Below the pieces are notes generated by a model that saw nothing but the letters and a program-made list of their open reading frames with translations, was not told the DNA's origin and did no database searches. A DNA stretch of 64,000 nt, from contig JAVXUO010000146.1 in the NCBI GenBank assembly GCA_033065855.1, positions 62,001-126,000 of the forward strand, in the 5' to 3' direction. Position 1 is the stretch's first letter, and each line of letters begins with the position of its first letter. A program made the translations under genes and the position numbers. Source of the stretch: Escallonia rubra. Its lineage: Eukaryota; Streptophyta; Magnoliopsida; Escalloniales; Escalloniaceae. Below are positions 1-10,957 of the stretch, piece after piece.

Positions 1-353
1 AATAGAACCATGAAGATGATCCTTAATGTTACTTCTTATGTTAGTAGCGTAAATCAATCGGCCGAGACGATTTTGAACAGTTCGCTGGTGGATGAAATAT
101 TGCTTATTAACCAAAAAAGGGACATTAACTCGTTTAAATAGCACTTTACCATAGCACTAGATCGAAGGCAGAGGCTGTCATTCTCTCGTTAACAAAAAAG
201 AAAGAGCTTCCCTAATTTACAATTAACTTGATTTGGGCAATACTTACAAACTCTCATGTTTCATCATCTGAATCAAACTCACATGAAATCAAGAGACTAG
301 GACTTGTAGCCAATTTAGTCTCACCATAGACATTGCTGAAACTGGCTAAGCTA
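1..353. other. 3' flank of kinase-like gene; no gene seen
   Basis: AT-rich sequence downstream of the minus-strand kinase-like gene. The part nearest the stop codon is probably its 3' UTR and polyadenylation region. I see no recognisable coding segment or repeat here. Confidence 0.5.
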
Positions 354-1394
354 CTATATACATGACCTTTGGCTCAACAGTTCTCCTTGTACGTCTAGTA
401 CAGCTCCGTCTTCTAAATTGTTCAAGATAGCTACTACTTGAACAATGGAAGGCCTACTTTTCCTAGAATTACCAACACAAGCTAAAGCAACTTTAGCCAA
501 TCTAACAAGGGGCTTGTCATCCGAGGGTCTCACAAGTTTAGGATCCAAGAGTTCATTGAGCTTCATCTCTTTAATCAAAGGCAATGCCCACTTAACAATC
601 AATCCTTCTTCACATCTCCTACCACTCAAAAGCTCCAACAAAACCACCCCAATTCCATAGACATCACTTTCTTTAGAAGCACCTTGCCTATCAATCCAAT
701 ACTCATCATCAACATACCCTAAGATCCCTTGCCTCTCTTGGGGTGCCAAAAAAGAGAGCCCATAGTCACAAACCCTAGCACATAACTTCACATCTATCAA
801 TATATTTGAAGGCTTGATACAACCATGCACTATGTGTGGTGCCATGACTTCATGCAAGTACTCGACTCCACGAGCCGCCCCGGCTGCAATCCTCAGCCGC
901 CGGTTCCAGTCCAAGAGCGAAGTGCCATCGGAATTATGGTGTAGGTAAAAATCCAAGTTCATCATACCAACAAACTCCATCATAATAACTCTCTCGCCGG
1001 GCGCCTCCGAGAACCCTAATATGGACACCACATGAGGGCTTTGAGCCAAGGAGAGCCATTTAAGCACTGATGAGAAACCAAAACCGGCATGGCTCAAAAC
1101 TAGACGAGGGTGAATCCGCTTAACCACCACCAGTTCTCCCGTTGGCATCACGGCGGCATACACGACTCCAAGCCGGCCTTTCCCTATGATTCTCCGGTTG
1201 TTAAATCCATCTGTGGCCGCATCGATGTCCGTTAACGTATAAGGGCACGCACAAGTCTTCGTAGGAAGTGTTATTTCCTCCGATTCCGCCGCCTTTCTCT
1301 TGCAAGACGTGAAGAGAAATATGGCAAGAGCTAGGACAGACACCGAAGCGAGAGCCAAAACGGCGACATAGACAATGTTCTCACCATGGATCAT
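354..1394 (-). CDS. Membrane-anchored receptor-like kinase homologue, probable pseudokinase
   Basis: Intronless gene for 346 residues. One hydrophobic segment (about 9-29) is followed by a basic CKRK stop-transfer, so the protein is probably single-pass with a cytoplasmic kinase fold (about 65-330). The glycine loop is GKGRLG at 71-76 and the beta-3 lysine is K92 in VVKRI. The catalytic HRD is replaced by HGC at 170-172; the following lysine and asparagine (IKPSN) remain. DFG is DYG at 190-192, and the C-helix region (FSSVLKWLSL) has no obvious glutamate. Loss of the catalytic aspartate suggests no, or atypical, phosphotransfer. It resembles the short plant kinases At5g46080, At1g28390 and At3g51990 (recalled, not searched). 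It has no LRR or lectin ectodomain. The start is the only Met before the membrane segment. Substrate and partner are unknown. Confidence 0.88.
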   Translation of the reverse strand: MIHGENIVYVAVLALASVSVLALAIFLFTSCKRKAAESEEITLPTKTCACPYTLTDIDAATDGFNNRRIIGKGRLGVVYAAVMPTGELVVVKRIHPRLVLSHAGFGFSSVLKWLSLAQSPHVVSILGFSEAPGERVIMMEFVGMMNLDFYLHHNSDGTSLLDWNRRLRIAAGAARGVEYLHEVMAPHIVHGCIKPSNILIDVKLCARVCDYGLSFLAPQERQGILGYVDDEYWIDRQGASKESDVYGIGVVLLELLSGRRCEEGLIVKWALPLIKEMKLNELLDPKLVRPSDDKPLVRLAKVALACVGNSRKSRPSIVQVVAILNNLEDGAVLDVQGELLSQRSCI

Positions 1395-1498
1395 TGCTTA
1401 TGAAATCTTTCTGCTAAGGTTCAAGGAAAAAGATGAAGAAGAAAATGTTTGGCTTTGGCCGGCCATAAAGGATATAGTCATGGAGGGTGGAACTTGAG

Positions 1499-1506
1499 TT
1501 TATATA
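1499..1506 (-). promoter_or_regulatory. TATA box of kinase-like gene
   Basis: On the minus strand this reads TATATAAA, about 105 bases before the start codon and in a stretch without open frame. Position and sequence suit a plant core promoter; this is inference from spacing only. Confidence 0.5.
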
Positions 1507-3700
1507 CAAGAGAGAAAGTGAAAGGAAAAGGGGGAGAAGAAGGGAGAATATGGAGTGGAGTAAGTTGTGTACTCTTTGAAAATTTGGAGTGATTGGTAAG
1601 AAAGTTGGAGGTCTACCATGGAGGATTAGTTATGTTGGTCCATGGTTGGCGGCTCCCATACTTTATACTTGGAAAATGAGAGCGAAAGTCTAAGGAAACC
1701 CAAGCGTGACGTTCATGCCACCAAATTTATAGTACTTTACTCTATAGTTGGCGAGGCCTGGACGTAAAGAAATTTTTGTCACAAACTCTGGCTACATTCG
1801 TCGCTAAAGGTTAAGAAACCGCGAGTTAGAAATTTTGGTTCTCATTTCTTAAAGAATATTGTTTATTTTTTTCCTTATATATGTATAATTGGTATGGATT
1901 CTTGTTATTGGCATGTACTACACTTTCGTGTGTTGAAGCAACAAAGACAAGATATAAATGTGCAATAATATTCAATTAGTTAAAGCAACCCAAATAAACA
2001 CAAGTGCAAAAGACAAAAGCATATGGTAAAGCACCATTGGACACTTGAAAATCCTTTGGGCTTTTCCCTTTTCCCATGGCGAGTAAGCAATTTCTTGCTA
2101 AATGGTATGTGCATAGAACAAAAGGGACCTCCATAGTTGGAAATCGGATAAATTGGACCCGCAACTCTGTTGTGTATGTCAAACTGCACTCGTACTTCTC
2201 ATATATTTGAATAATTGCGAGAGCGTTTTACACCTCTTTCTTCATAACTGTTCTAGTTTTTTTTTTTTTTTATAATGATGAGAATGGCATTGATAATAAG
2301 AGATTACAAAGGTTGCCAGAAGCAGCTGTGAAGCATTATAGGCAACGACAGGGCGAGAGTTCGCCTATGAAGCATAAAATAGTACATCGTAATAAAAAGG
2401 ATATGGCACCGATAAATAAAAGTTCTTGCATGCGTACAAAATAACAAGAGAGAGAGAGCTCATGCCAGCATATGCGTATTGACCCAATCTTGATATATAG
2501 TGATACGGGCATGGCATGCAAAAGCTGCAAGGGATCTGGCCTCTTTAAGCTGCAAGGGATCTGGCCTCTTTAAGCTGCAAGACTGTGGTTGTGTCTATAC
2601 TGTAATGATGTAAAGCAGTCGCAAAATGACATATATCATAGAATATCGGTGCCACCTTGTCTGAGATGTCACCAATGTCCGTCATCCGTGAGATTAAAAA
2701 TTTTGAGTTAGTAAACATAGTGATGTGTTGGAAAGCCGTTTTTATTATCTTTCTTTCAGATAGTTACTTGAAAGTTTTGGATAAGGTCTTATCTTCGGTT
2801 CTTCTGCCTTGTGTATTTGGTCCGTCCTTTATAATAGTTAAATTTGCAGTCCATTTGTTCGTGCACTCGTGTGCATATTAAATTGCTTCTCACTAATTTG
2901 CCTCTCCGCATGCATTTGGGGACTTTCAAAAGAGATCGTAACTTAACACTCTAAACGACGTCATTATAATTAGTTATATAGCAAAAGGGGAAAATAATGT
3001 AATCGTCGTGATTTACTTTGGAGGCACATTATAGACTGTTCAGCGTGATCTTTTGGAGGGTTAACTCTCAACGGAGACCGAAGGAAGCTATATATTCCCT
3101 TTAATTGTTTCGAAAAATTTGTTGACTCCATGGAATGCAGATATACATGATACATATCCATTAATTATAACAATAGTAAGAATTCATCGTACCCATCCCT
3201 TATATTGTAAGGATAAACGTAATAATAATATATAGATGTCCACAAAATATTTGACTTTCAAGCCGGTACCAAAATTGTGAACTTGAATATCAACAGACCA
3301 TAATAGCAATTCTATCCATAGCAAACAAATATATATATGCATATAGTTTTTCAGTACTATTTTAGCTTTTAAAGCTCACCTTGTAAATTTAAACCATGGC
3401 AATGATGTCATATAAGGTTCAAAATCTAGGTGTTTATCATCTTAAGCCTTCAATTGATTTCGTGGAAAGAAAACCTCTAAAATAAAGGGATGACTCGGTT
3501 CTTAAGTTACTTTTCTTGCACTTCACCGTTGTATCAATGAAGTTCTTGAATCTTTTGTAAAAAAATTTATTAGAACCTTCATGAATTCATTTAGAATAGT
3601 AGATCTTAAGTAAAATTTTGCTCTCTAGTTTTCATAATTTTTGTCCCATTTAACCTTTTTAAAATTCTTAGAACAGAATTTGAACGTGAAAACATTGACT
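1507..3700. other. AT-rich spacer without recognised gene
   Basis: The first few hundred bases are the upstream region of the kinase-like gene. The remainder holds short open frames of random character, one 25-bp tandem repeat (listed separately), and nothing I can assign to a family. Confidence 0.5.
2523..2572. repeat. 25-bp tandem repeat, two exact units plus a partial
   Basis: A unit beginning AGCTGCAAGGGATCTGGCCT occurs twice head to tail, and a third copy starts (AGCTGCAAG) before diverging. Probably a simple slippage duplication. Confidence 0.85.
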
Positions 3701-4153
3701 ATATGCTCGATGTTTCTTTTTTTGATCAAAATGTCCTTTGTATTCCTTTAAAGCTCATATACCACTTTCTTTACAATTTTACATCTGTAAATGTTTCTTC
3801 TATATACACAGCAGATCCTATTCTAACAAAAAATTTGAATCAAGATCCCAAGCATAACACAAGTCTTCATTCCTCTGTGATCTCTTTGCCTTCTTCCAAC
3901 TTTGGGTTCTATATTTCATCCACTTCTTAATGACATACATACATCCCTGGACATTTGCCCTTTTCCCTTCAAAGATTCTTGAATTCCTCTCTTGCCAAAT
4001 CTCATAAACTGTGGTTGCCACCATTAGTTTCCCTAATCTTGCATGTAAGCTATTTCCTTTGAAACTGCCTGCAGCTTTATATATAAACCCTTCCCATGAA
4101 TGTAATGCACGTTGTATCATCAAGTTGCCAAAACCAATATGCTCGATGTTTCT
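3701..4153 (-). mobile_element. 5'-truncated LINE insertion with 17-bp target site duplication
   Basis: A perfect 17-bp direct repeat (ATATGCTCGATGTTTCT) at 3701-3717 and 4137-4153 flanks about 419 bases. Directly after the left copy is a T run (to 3723), which is the poly-A tail of a minus-strand element. Inside, 3818-4123 minus encodes about 101 residues including VYEIWQERNSRIFEGK, typical of the extreme C-terminus (zinc-binding region) of plant LINE reverse-transcriptase proteins, ending at its own stop. The remaining 100 bases are the 3' UTR. Target-primed insertion with 5' truncation explains every part. Confidence 0.85.
3818..4123 (-). pseudogene. C-terminal remnant of LINE ORF2 (zf-RVT region)
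   Basis: About 101 open residues, without the endonuclease and polymerase domains that a complete ORF2 would have. The tryptophan-rich IWQERN motif followed by a basic KKWMKYRTQSWKKAKR stretch is the usual tail of plant non-LTR retrotransposon proteins. It cannot encode a working enzyme. It lies inside the insertion described at 3701-4153. Confidence 0.8.
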
Positions 4154-6265
4154 GCCCTAGTTTGATCTGTTAGATAATACTTAATCGGCCAATAATCATA
4201 GTTTTAGCTCTTTTTGATGTTTAGATACCCAAAAAAATTTCAAAAAAAAATGAGATTTATGATTTATGAAGGTGATGGCGTATTTTTACAAATTGAATTA
4301 GACAGTCGAGTTTGAGGGAGTGTATTCTTCTTTATTTATAAAAGAATGGGCCGAGTCTCATGCAAAAGGCCTCAGCCACATAAGGTCTCACTCTGGCCCA
4401 TTTTAGCAGGCTTTCTCCCACTTTTGGGCTTCAAGACTAGAAAATACATATATATTTTACCATGTCTCTTCTGTAATAACTTTAGTGACAAAAGATTGTA
4501 CTAAAAAAAATTAATAAAAATTATAGTGACAAATTTTTGTCACTGAAATTTATTTAGCCAGATCTTTCTGTTACACCAGAGGATCCTAGTCCATAGATCA
4601 CAACAATAAGTTGTTACCACCATTGTAACAAAGGGAAAAACTCATGTTTTGTGTCGTAGGAGTTTTTTTATGGCGTGACTCGAAAACGACGTGGTTTGTG
4701 ATTTAAGTGAAATGAAGAAATAGATATTAATCTATGAAAGTTACGCCACGCCATGGAAAACTTTTCAATGGCATAGAAACATAACAGAATTGCCCCTATA
4801 CTAACTGCTATCTTGCAAACGAGAGATTGCTGTGAAAACAAAGATAGGGCGACAAATATATATCTGACTAGTTATGAAAGAAAAAAATTTGGCTACTATC
4901 TGATTCTAAAAACATGGGTACAAATTCCAGTATAGGTTAATAACCGTTAAATGTCTTTGATGGTTTTTATTAGTAACACTAGAAAAATACTACTAAAATT
5001 TATATCTGAAAATGTTAGTAAAAATATCCGTATTTAGTAATTATTAATTATCACTATATAAAAATTACGGTTATCTTTCTATAATCCGAATAGCAGCAAA
5101 AGAAATTTCATTGCAAAAGGTTGTCCACCATGCACAAGTAGATGTGGGTATTGTCTGTGGGTGTGTGCAAGTTGCCAAAGTTCAAACGCTAGAGGAGCAT
5201 TTGAGGGCAATAAATCCAGACCCTAGTGAACCCTACATCAAAGTAGGCCCAGCAAGGGGAGTCTCTGGTCCGTGGACTTGTATGAACCAATAATAGGAAG
5301 AATTATGGCAACCAACGTCTGTCGTCCGTGGTGTAAATGTAAACGAAGAGAATGGACGTTGGCTCAGGCATTTATAGGGATGTAAAGACTTGGAGACCTG
5401 ACAGACATAAATTCCCCTTTACCAGGATCACGGGTTTCAACTTTCAAAGTTCAAACTCAAAACAAGTTAGCGATTGCCATGGACCAGAGGCCCTTCTGTT
5501 GGGCCTACTTCATCCAAGGGATAGAGATGCTGGATGGTTACCCTCAGCTTGTTCTTGCTATTGTGTTCTGGTTGCCCTTTTGGTTCCATTGCAATGTGAC
5601 TAGCCAAGCAAATTCAGGCATATACATGTGTTACTCTACCAACAAAAAAGGGCACCGAAACACACGAAACCCAAGAATGAACCCGTAGATCGAGACTGAA
5701 CCTTTTTGGCTTGTTGGGGAGGGAGAGGAACAGGGGAGGAAATTGAAGAACAGGAAGCAAACAAGCACACGTGCATCAAACTGATGGACACCTCTAAATT
5801 TTGTGAGATAGTAATATTTATGTATTCAAGCAATTTTTTTGGAGGCAATGGAGGAAGGGCAACCCTTGAAGTTAATGAGAAGGATAATGCTAGACCTACC
5901 ATACATTTATTGACACATAGCTGTCTGCTATGTACAAGAGAACCCACTGTAAAAGTTCACCAGCAAAGAGTACTCAAGAATTTAACCTGGAGGATTGTTA
6001 GATATTCCCATCTTGGGACATCTACCAAATTCAAAGAGCTGGTACTCTCCTTACCAGTTACCATTAATGGCAGAATTTTCACACCAACAACCAAACAGTT
6101 TTTGATCAGATAGAGAAAAAGTCACCTGAGAGATGTCAGAGACGATCTCCATCAAGAAACATTGTCTGTAGGTAACACACTTTTAACAGGAGGATTTAAT
6201 ACCTTGTAAACATTTCAAACTTGGTAGAGAAAAACTTTGATGGTCAAATTGATGAGGAATACAGG
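4154..6265. other. Spacer with weak inverted-repeat remnants; no supported gene
   Basis: Two stretches (about 4470-4560 and 4890-5090) are rich in GTGACAAA- and TTAGTAA-like motifs and begin with TTTGGCTACTA. They resemble decayed members of the MITE family better preserved at 10720-10957. An open frame at 5706-6113 (135 codons) matches nothing I recognise and is not called. Confidence 0.4.
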
Positions 6266-6609
6266 GAGTTTTTTCCCTAAATAATACATATTTAATACTT
6301 AATTACCAAAATACACCATTTTCAAACTTATTTACCCGCATACCACATTTTGGGAAATCGTGGTTTGAAACCACGTTTTCAAGAACAGCGATTTCTACCT
6401 TGAAAACGTGGTTTCAAACCACGATTTCTACTTTAAGGTAAAAATCAAGTAGAAATCGCTGTTTCAAATAGCGATTTCTACCTTGAAAACGTGGTTTCAA
6501 ACCACGATTTCCCAAAATGTGGTATGCGGGTAAATAAGTTTGAAAATGGTGTATTTTGATAATTAAGTATTAAATATGTATTATTTAGGGAAAAAACTCG
6601 GAATACAGG
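6256..6609. mobile_element. Mutator-like foldback MITE with 118-bp arms
   Basis: The element spans 6266-6599 (334 bp). Its arms, 6266-6383 and 6482-6599, are inverted copies with one difference (C at 6306 against T in the other arm). A perfect 10-bp direct repeat, GGAATACAGG, flanks it at 6256-6265 and 6600-6609. Long arms plus a target duplication of about 9-10 bp fit Mutator-like elements. The interior is made of short palindromes of the form CGTGGTTT-x-AAACCACG and a CGCTGTTT variant, so the whole element can fold into a branched hairpin. It has no coding capacity. Confidence 0.85.
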
Positions 6610-6912
6610 TATTAGAGCACTGCAGTGCTGCTCAGGGTTGTAGCAACTGCATTAACAGCTGTACATTTGGCTTAGGCATCATTGCAGGCCTTAACTGATT
6701 TCCAATGTACAAGCAGAGGCATCAAATCCTTACAGAAAACTTGTTCATTCTTTTCTTTCCCTATCCAGCTCTCACTTCAGTCTCTTATTTCGTTTACCCG
6801 TTCAAAACTTGAAAGCAATAAACACCAAGTTAGCTGATGAACTAGGAAGAGTCTCTCTATCTCTCTCTTTCCGAGTCCATGCTCGTGAAAATTGTGTGTG
6901 AAAAGAAACTTC
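6600..6912. other. 3' flank of HSL1-like gene
   Basis: Sequence between the foldback MITE and the receptor-kinase stop codon, presumably the 3' UTR of the minus-strand gene. A CT-rich stretch lies at about 6850-6876. Nothing else is seen. Confidence 0.5.
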
Positions 6913-9900
6913 TCAAGCTACACTTCCATGATCTGAGGTGTCTTCGTAGTAATAGGGTGACAATTTCCCGTCTTTCTTAGCAATCTTCAGCTGGTTTTCG
7001 CAGCCTATCTCTTGCAACAATTTTACCACCCTTCTCATCGAGGGGCGGTTGATAGGGAGTGGACTGGTGCAGAGGAGGCCGACGTTGAGGACTTTGCAAA
7101 TTTCCTCCTTGAAACAGGAGTCCAGTTTTGTGTCGATCACATGGTCTAAACCTTTCTGATCCAGAGTGGTGCAGACCCACTTAACCAAGTCCTTTTCGCC
7201 AAACTCGGGGTCAACTGGGAGTCTCCCAGTGACCAACTCGAGAATTACCACGCCAAAGCTGTATATATCGCTCTTCTCGTTCACACGAAGAGTGTATGCG
7301 TATTCTGCAAGTCATATGAATCTATTAAAATTGAGCTAAGATGAACAAAAAACACTAACATATTCAACATGGAATGGACAGAACAATTTCACATCAAACT
7401 AAATCAAGAATGTGACACTAGTGGGAGCCTGGGAGGTCATTTTCAGATGCGAAACAAAGCATTTCAAACAGATAAGGACGGTATCAATTGACCATTCAGT
7501 TTCTAAAACTTTAACTCAGACTTATGTTCTTGAATTCGAGTCATTAGCCATAATCCAATTATTTGCCCACAATCAAAGTTGTTTCCTGTGATAATAGATT
7601 TACTTGCCTCCTTAACCTGGACTTCCACACACAGCATCCTTATTAGAAACTATGAATGTTACTGGATAGGATACTACGTATCACCAGAAATCTAAATCAC
7701 AAACTATCGGGAACAAGAAACAATAAGAACTACAAGGGCAATAAGTAGAAGCGTTAAAACTCAGAAGGGACATGAAGGATTGAAAGACTGACCTGGTGCA
7801 ATGTAGCCACAGGACCCTGCAATCACAGACATGGATTTAGTCCCCTTCACACTGGCATCAACAGCCTTTGCCACTCCAAAATCCGCCACTCTAGCTCCAA
7901 AATCCCCGTCCAACAAGATGTTATTGGACTTCACATCTCTATGCACGATAGGCGGAACGGAATCATGATGCAAATAAGAGAGTCCCTCGGCAGCATCCAC
8001 CGCGATCTTGTACCTCGTCAGCCAGTCCAGCAGACCACTTTTACTACTATGAAGCAAATCCCCCAAGCTACCATTAGGCATGTACTCATAGACCAGAAGC
8101 TTGCAATCCATTGTAGAACAACAGCACCACAGCCTAACAATGTTCTTATGCCTAATCTTTCCCAATGTCCCAACCTCTGCCTCAAACCCGTCGTCCTGAA
8201 CCTGCTGACCCTTCTCCAAATCGCCATTCTCGTCCGCCAATTTCGCTCCTCCCCAAAGCTTCTTCACTGCAACAGCGTCCCCGTTGCTCAGAACAACCTT
8301 GTAGACCTTCCCGGAAGAACCACTTCCAATCACATTGTCCTCATCAAGCGCATCCAGTATCTCGTACTCGCTAAAACCCAACTTGTGAAACGACATCAAC
8401 GTCCATTTCGATTTGTCAATAGCCATTTTCGCCTTCTTGAAATTCCTGTACCTCCAGTAGAACCACACCACACCCACAATAAACACCACCCCAGCAAGCA
8501 GGAAGATTGACCTCAGCAACCAAATGTAACCCAAATTCTTAGCTTCTTCTCTACCATCACACAAACCATCTATATCTCCACAAAGCCCAGGGTTCCCCAA
8601 AAAGCTGCTCCTGTAAATCTTCTTAGCATACATTGAAGGAATTTCGCCCGAAAGGCGATTACTTGACAAATTGAGCTGATTGAGCTTCAAATTTTGCAAC
8701 CCAACTGGGATTTTCCCAGAAAACCGATTCCCTGACAAATCAAGATAATTTAGCACGGATAAGCTTCCGATTTCTTCGGGAATATTCCCAGACAACTCAT
8801 TATCAGCAAGATTCAGCTCATTTAACTTCTTCCATGTATGAACCCCACTTGGCAGCTCACCTGACAACCGATTACTTTGTAGATCAAGCTTACCCAACTG
8901 TCCAAGATTCACTATACTAGCCGGTAACGACCCGGTAAACCGGTTACCCCTGCCGGAAAACTCCACCAAGTTCTCCAGCCACCCAATTTCTTCTGGTATA
9001 CTACCGGAAAAGTTATTCTGGGATACAATCAAAGTCGACAAATTCGCCGCGCCGGCGATGGTTTTTGAAATCCCGCCGACAAATGAGTTGTGGACGAGCT
9101 CCAGCAGTGACACGTGTGGCAAACCCCAGAAACCCGCTGGAACTTCGCCGGATAAGTTGTTGTGGCCTAGCCTGACACGTGTCAAGCTTTCGCATTCGCT
9201 CAAACTCAACGGAATTTCACCGGAAAATGAGTTATACAGCATTAAAAGCTCCTCTAAAGTACCTTTTTGGCACAAACTTGCCGGCATTTCGCCGGTAAAC
9301 AGATTGTTGGACACGTCTATCCATAACAGGGGAGAATTTTTACCCAGATCTTTCGGTAACTCCCCGCTAAACCTGTTACCAAACAGCCTCAGTTCGTATA
9401 AATTAGGTGAATTGGCAATACTTTCCGGCAGGTGACCTTCCAACTGATTTTCGTACAGGTTGAGTGACTCGAGCGGCAACTCGCACAACTCGTCCGGAAT
9501 CGTTCCCTTCAACTCGTTCATCGATGCGTCCAGCAGCCGCAATGCCGTCATGTTCGACCACCCCTTCACAGGTAACTCGCCGGCCAACGAGTTATTGTAC
9601 AGCTCAATCTGCACAACGCTCGTTAACCCGGTGAGCGAACTGGGTACCTGCCCGTACAGACCGTTTATCGCCAGGTCGAGATCCCTTAGCTTACCGAGTC
9701 GACCCAGCGAGTCAGGAATCTCACCCACCAAGTTACAGTCTGTCAGCCACAACACCTCCAGGTTAGTCAAGTTCCCGAACTCCGGAGGGATCCGACCCGG
9801 AGAAAACGGGTTGTACGACAAATTCAGCTGCTTCAACGTCGGAATGTTGCCCAGCAATGCCGGAATCTCGCCGTCGAGCAGGTTTTCAACGAGAGACAAG

Positions 9901-10391
9901 ACCTCCAGCTGTTTAAAATTTCCAAAACTCTCCGGAATGTCGCCGGAAAAGTTGTTTCCGCTCAAATCGAGGTGCTTGAGATTCGGGAGGTCGGATATGG
10001 CTTGGGGGAGCGCACCGGTTAGCAGGTTCTGGCCGAGGTCAAGATGTTGAAGGTGCTGGCACGTGGAGATGTCGTCCGGGAGCGTCGAGTTGATGGAGTT
10101 GTTGAAGAGGGTAATGGAAGTGAGGCCGCGGAGGCGGCAGAGGAGCGAAGGGAAGGGGCCGGCTATGTTCGAGCTAGAAAGGTCGAGCGCATACACTGAG
10201 CGAGTAGTGTTGTCGCAGGTGACGCCTCGCCAGTTGCAGGGGGAGTCGTCCCGGTCGTTCCAGGAGGAGAAGACGGAGTCCGGGTCGTCGAGGCCGAGCT
10301 TGACCCGGTTGAGGTAGAGGCCTTCCTGGTTGAGGGATAGCGTCAAAGGTGGGTGAGAAATGAGGAAGAGGAGGAGGAGAGGGAGGAGCAT
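6913..10391 (-). CDS. HSL1: HAESA-like (HSL1-type) LRR receptor kinase
   Basis: Two coding exons: 10391-7793 and 7304-6913. The intron (7792-7305) has GT-AG ends and splits the APE codon, giving GYIAP-EYAYTLRVNEK. The product is 996 residues, matching my recollection of HAESA/HSL1 length. It has a signal peptide (about 1-19), an N-terminal LRR cap with CNWRGVTC, about 20 plant-type LRRs to about 600, a paired-cysteine cap (GLCGDIDGLC), a membrane segment (about 628-646) and a kinase domain from about 688. Catalytic residues are intact: glycine loop GSGSSG, K710, HRD at 817-819 and DFG at 837. It should be an active plasma-membrane receptor of the clade that binds IDA/IDL peptides with SERK co-receptors, in abscission and epidermal signalling. 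Assignment to HSL1 rather than HAE or HSL2 rests on overall similarity and neighbours. The intron position is the conserved one for this group. Confidence 0.95.
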
Positions 10392-10557
10392 TTTTGCTTG
10401 CTTGCTCCTGCGGGGATTAGGGTAACTGGGAAATTCTGGTCTGGTCTGGCTTGGCTTGAGGTTGGGGATGATGAGTGTGATTTACCAACTGAGAAGTTTT
10501 TTGTGGGGGAAGTATGGCTGCTGATTGTGACACTCTGGGGAAGGAAGAGATCGGAGT

Positions 10558-10565
10558 TATATACA
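10558..10565 (-). promoter_or_regulatory. TATA box of HSL1-like gene
   Basis: The minus strand reads GTATATAA about 170 bases before the start codon, implying a 5' leader of roughly 140 bases. No better candidate lies nearer. Inference from motif and spacing. Confidence 0.45.
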
Positions 10566-10642
10566 CCATAATTCTTTATGGAAGCTCTGTTGCCAGAGGT
10601 ATATTTGCTACTGCCAAAACTTCTCAAATTGTACAAAAAAAA

Positions 10643-10663
10643 GGGGGGGGGGGGGGGGGGGGG
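10643..10663 (+). repeat. G21 homopolymer in the HSL1-like upstream region
   Basis: Twenty-one consecutive G after an A run, then GA-rich sequence, about 250 bases upstream of the receptor-kinase start codon. On the gene's sense strand it is poly-C. Runs this long can form quadruplex DNA and are also prone to sequencing error. Confidence 0.9.
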
Positions 10664-10719
10664 AGGGAGAGAGTTTATATATAACCTTTAATATGACAAG
10701 TTTACTTCGGGCGCAACGT

Positions 10720-10957
10720 GATCAAATCTTTCGACTCGGGTTGTAAGAATCTTCCTTTAACTTCATGTATAGTGACAATTAATAGTCGTGTTTCAAGCGA
10801 TTTTTCTTCTAACACTTTTAGCAACAATTATTAGCAGCACTTTTTTAGCGTCACTAAATAAAAGTCACTAGAAATAGTTAGAAACAATTAATTGTCGCTA
10901 TATATGGGATAGGAAGAAGATTCCTCCAACTGGGGTAGCAGCCAAATTTTTTCCTTT
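10720..10957. mobile_element. MITE with imperfect inverted ends (GGCTGCTACCCC family)
   Basis: The right end, read inward, is GGCTGCTACCCCAGTTGGAG followed by GAATCTTC and GACAATTAAT. The left end repeats GTTG-AGAATCTTCC and GTGACAATTAATAG in the mirrored positions. The core is rich in GTCACTA and TTAGCGAC. Related stretches lie at 15475-15645 and 41336-41440. No coding capacity. The target duplication is not clear. Confidence 0.55.

Noticed and set aside
5706..6113. 135-codon plus-strand open frame
   Set aside because: No recognisable motif, and a similar-length frame runs on the opposite strand. No promoter or splice context.
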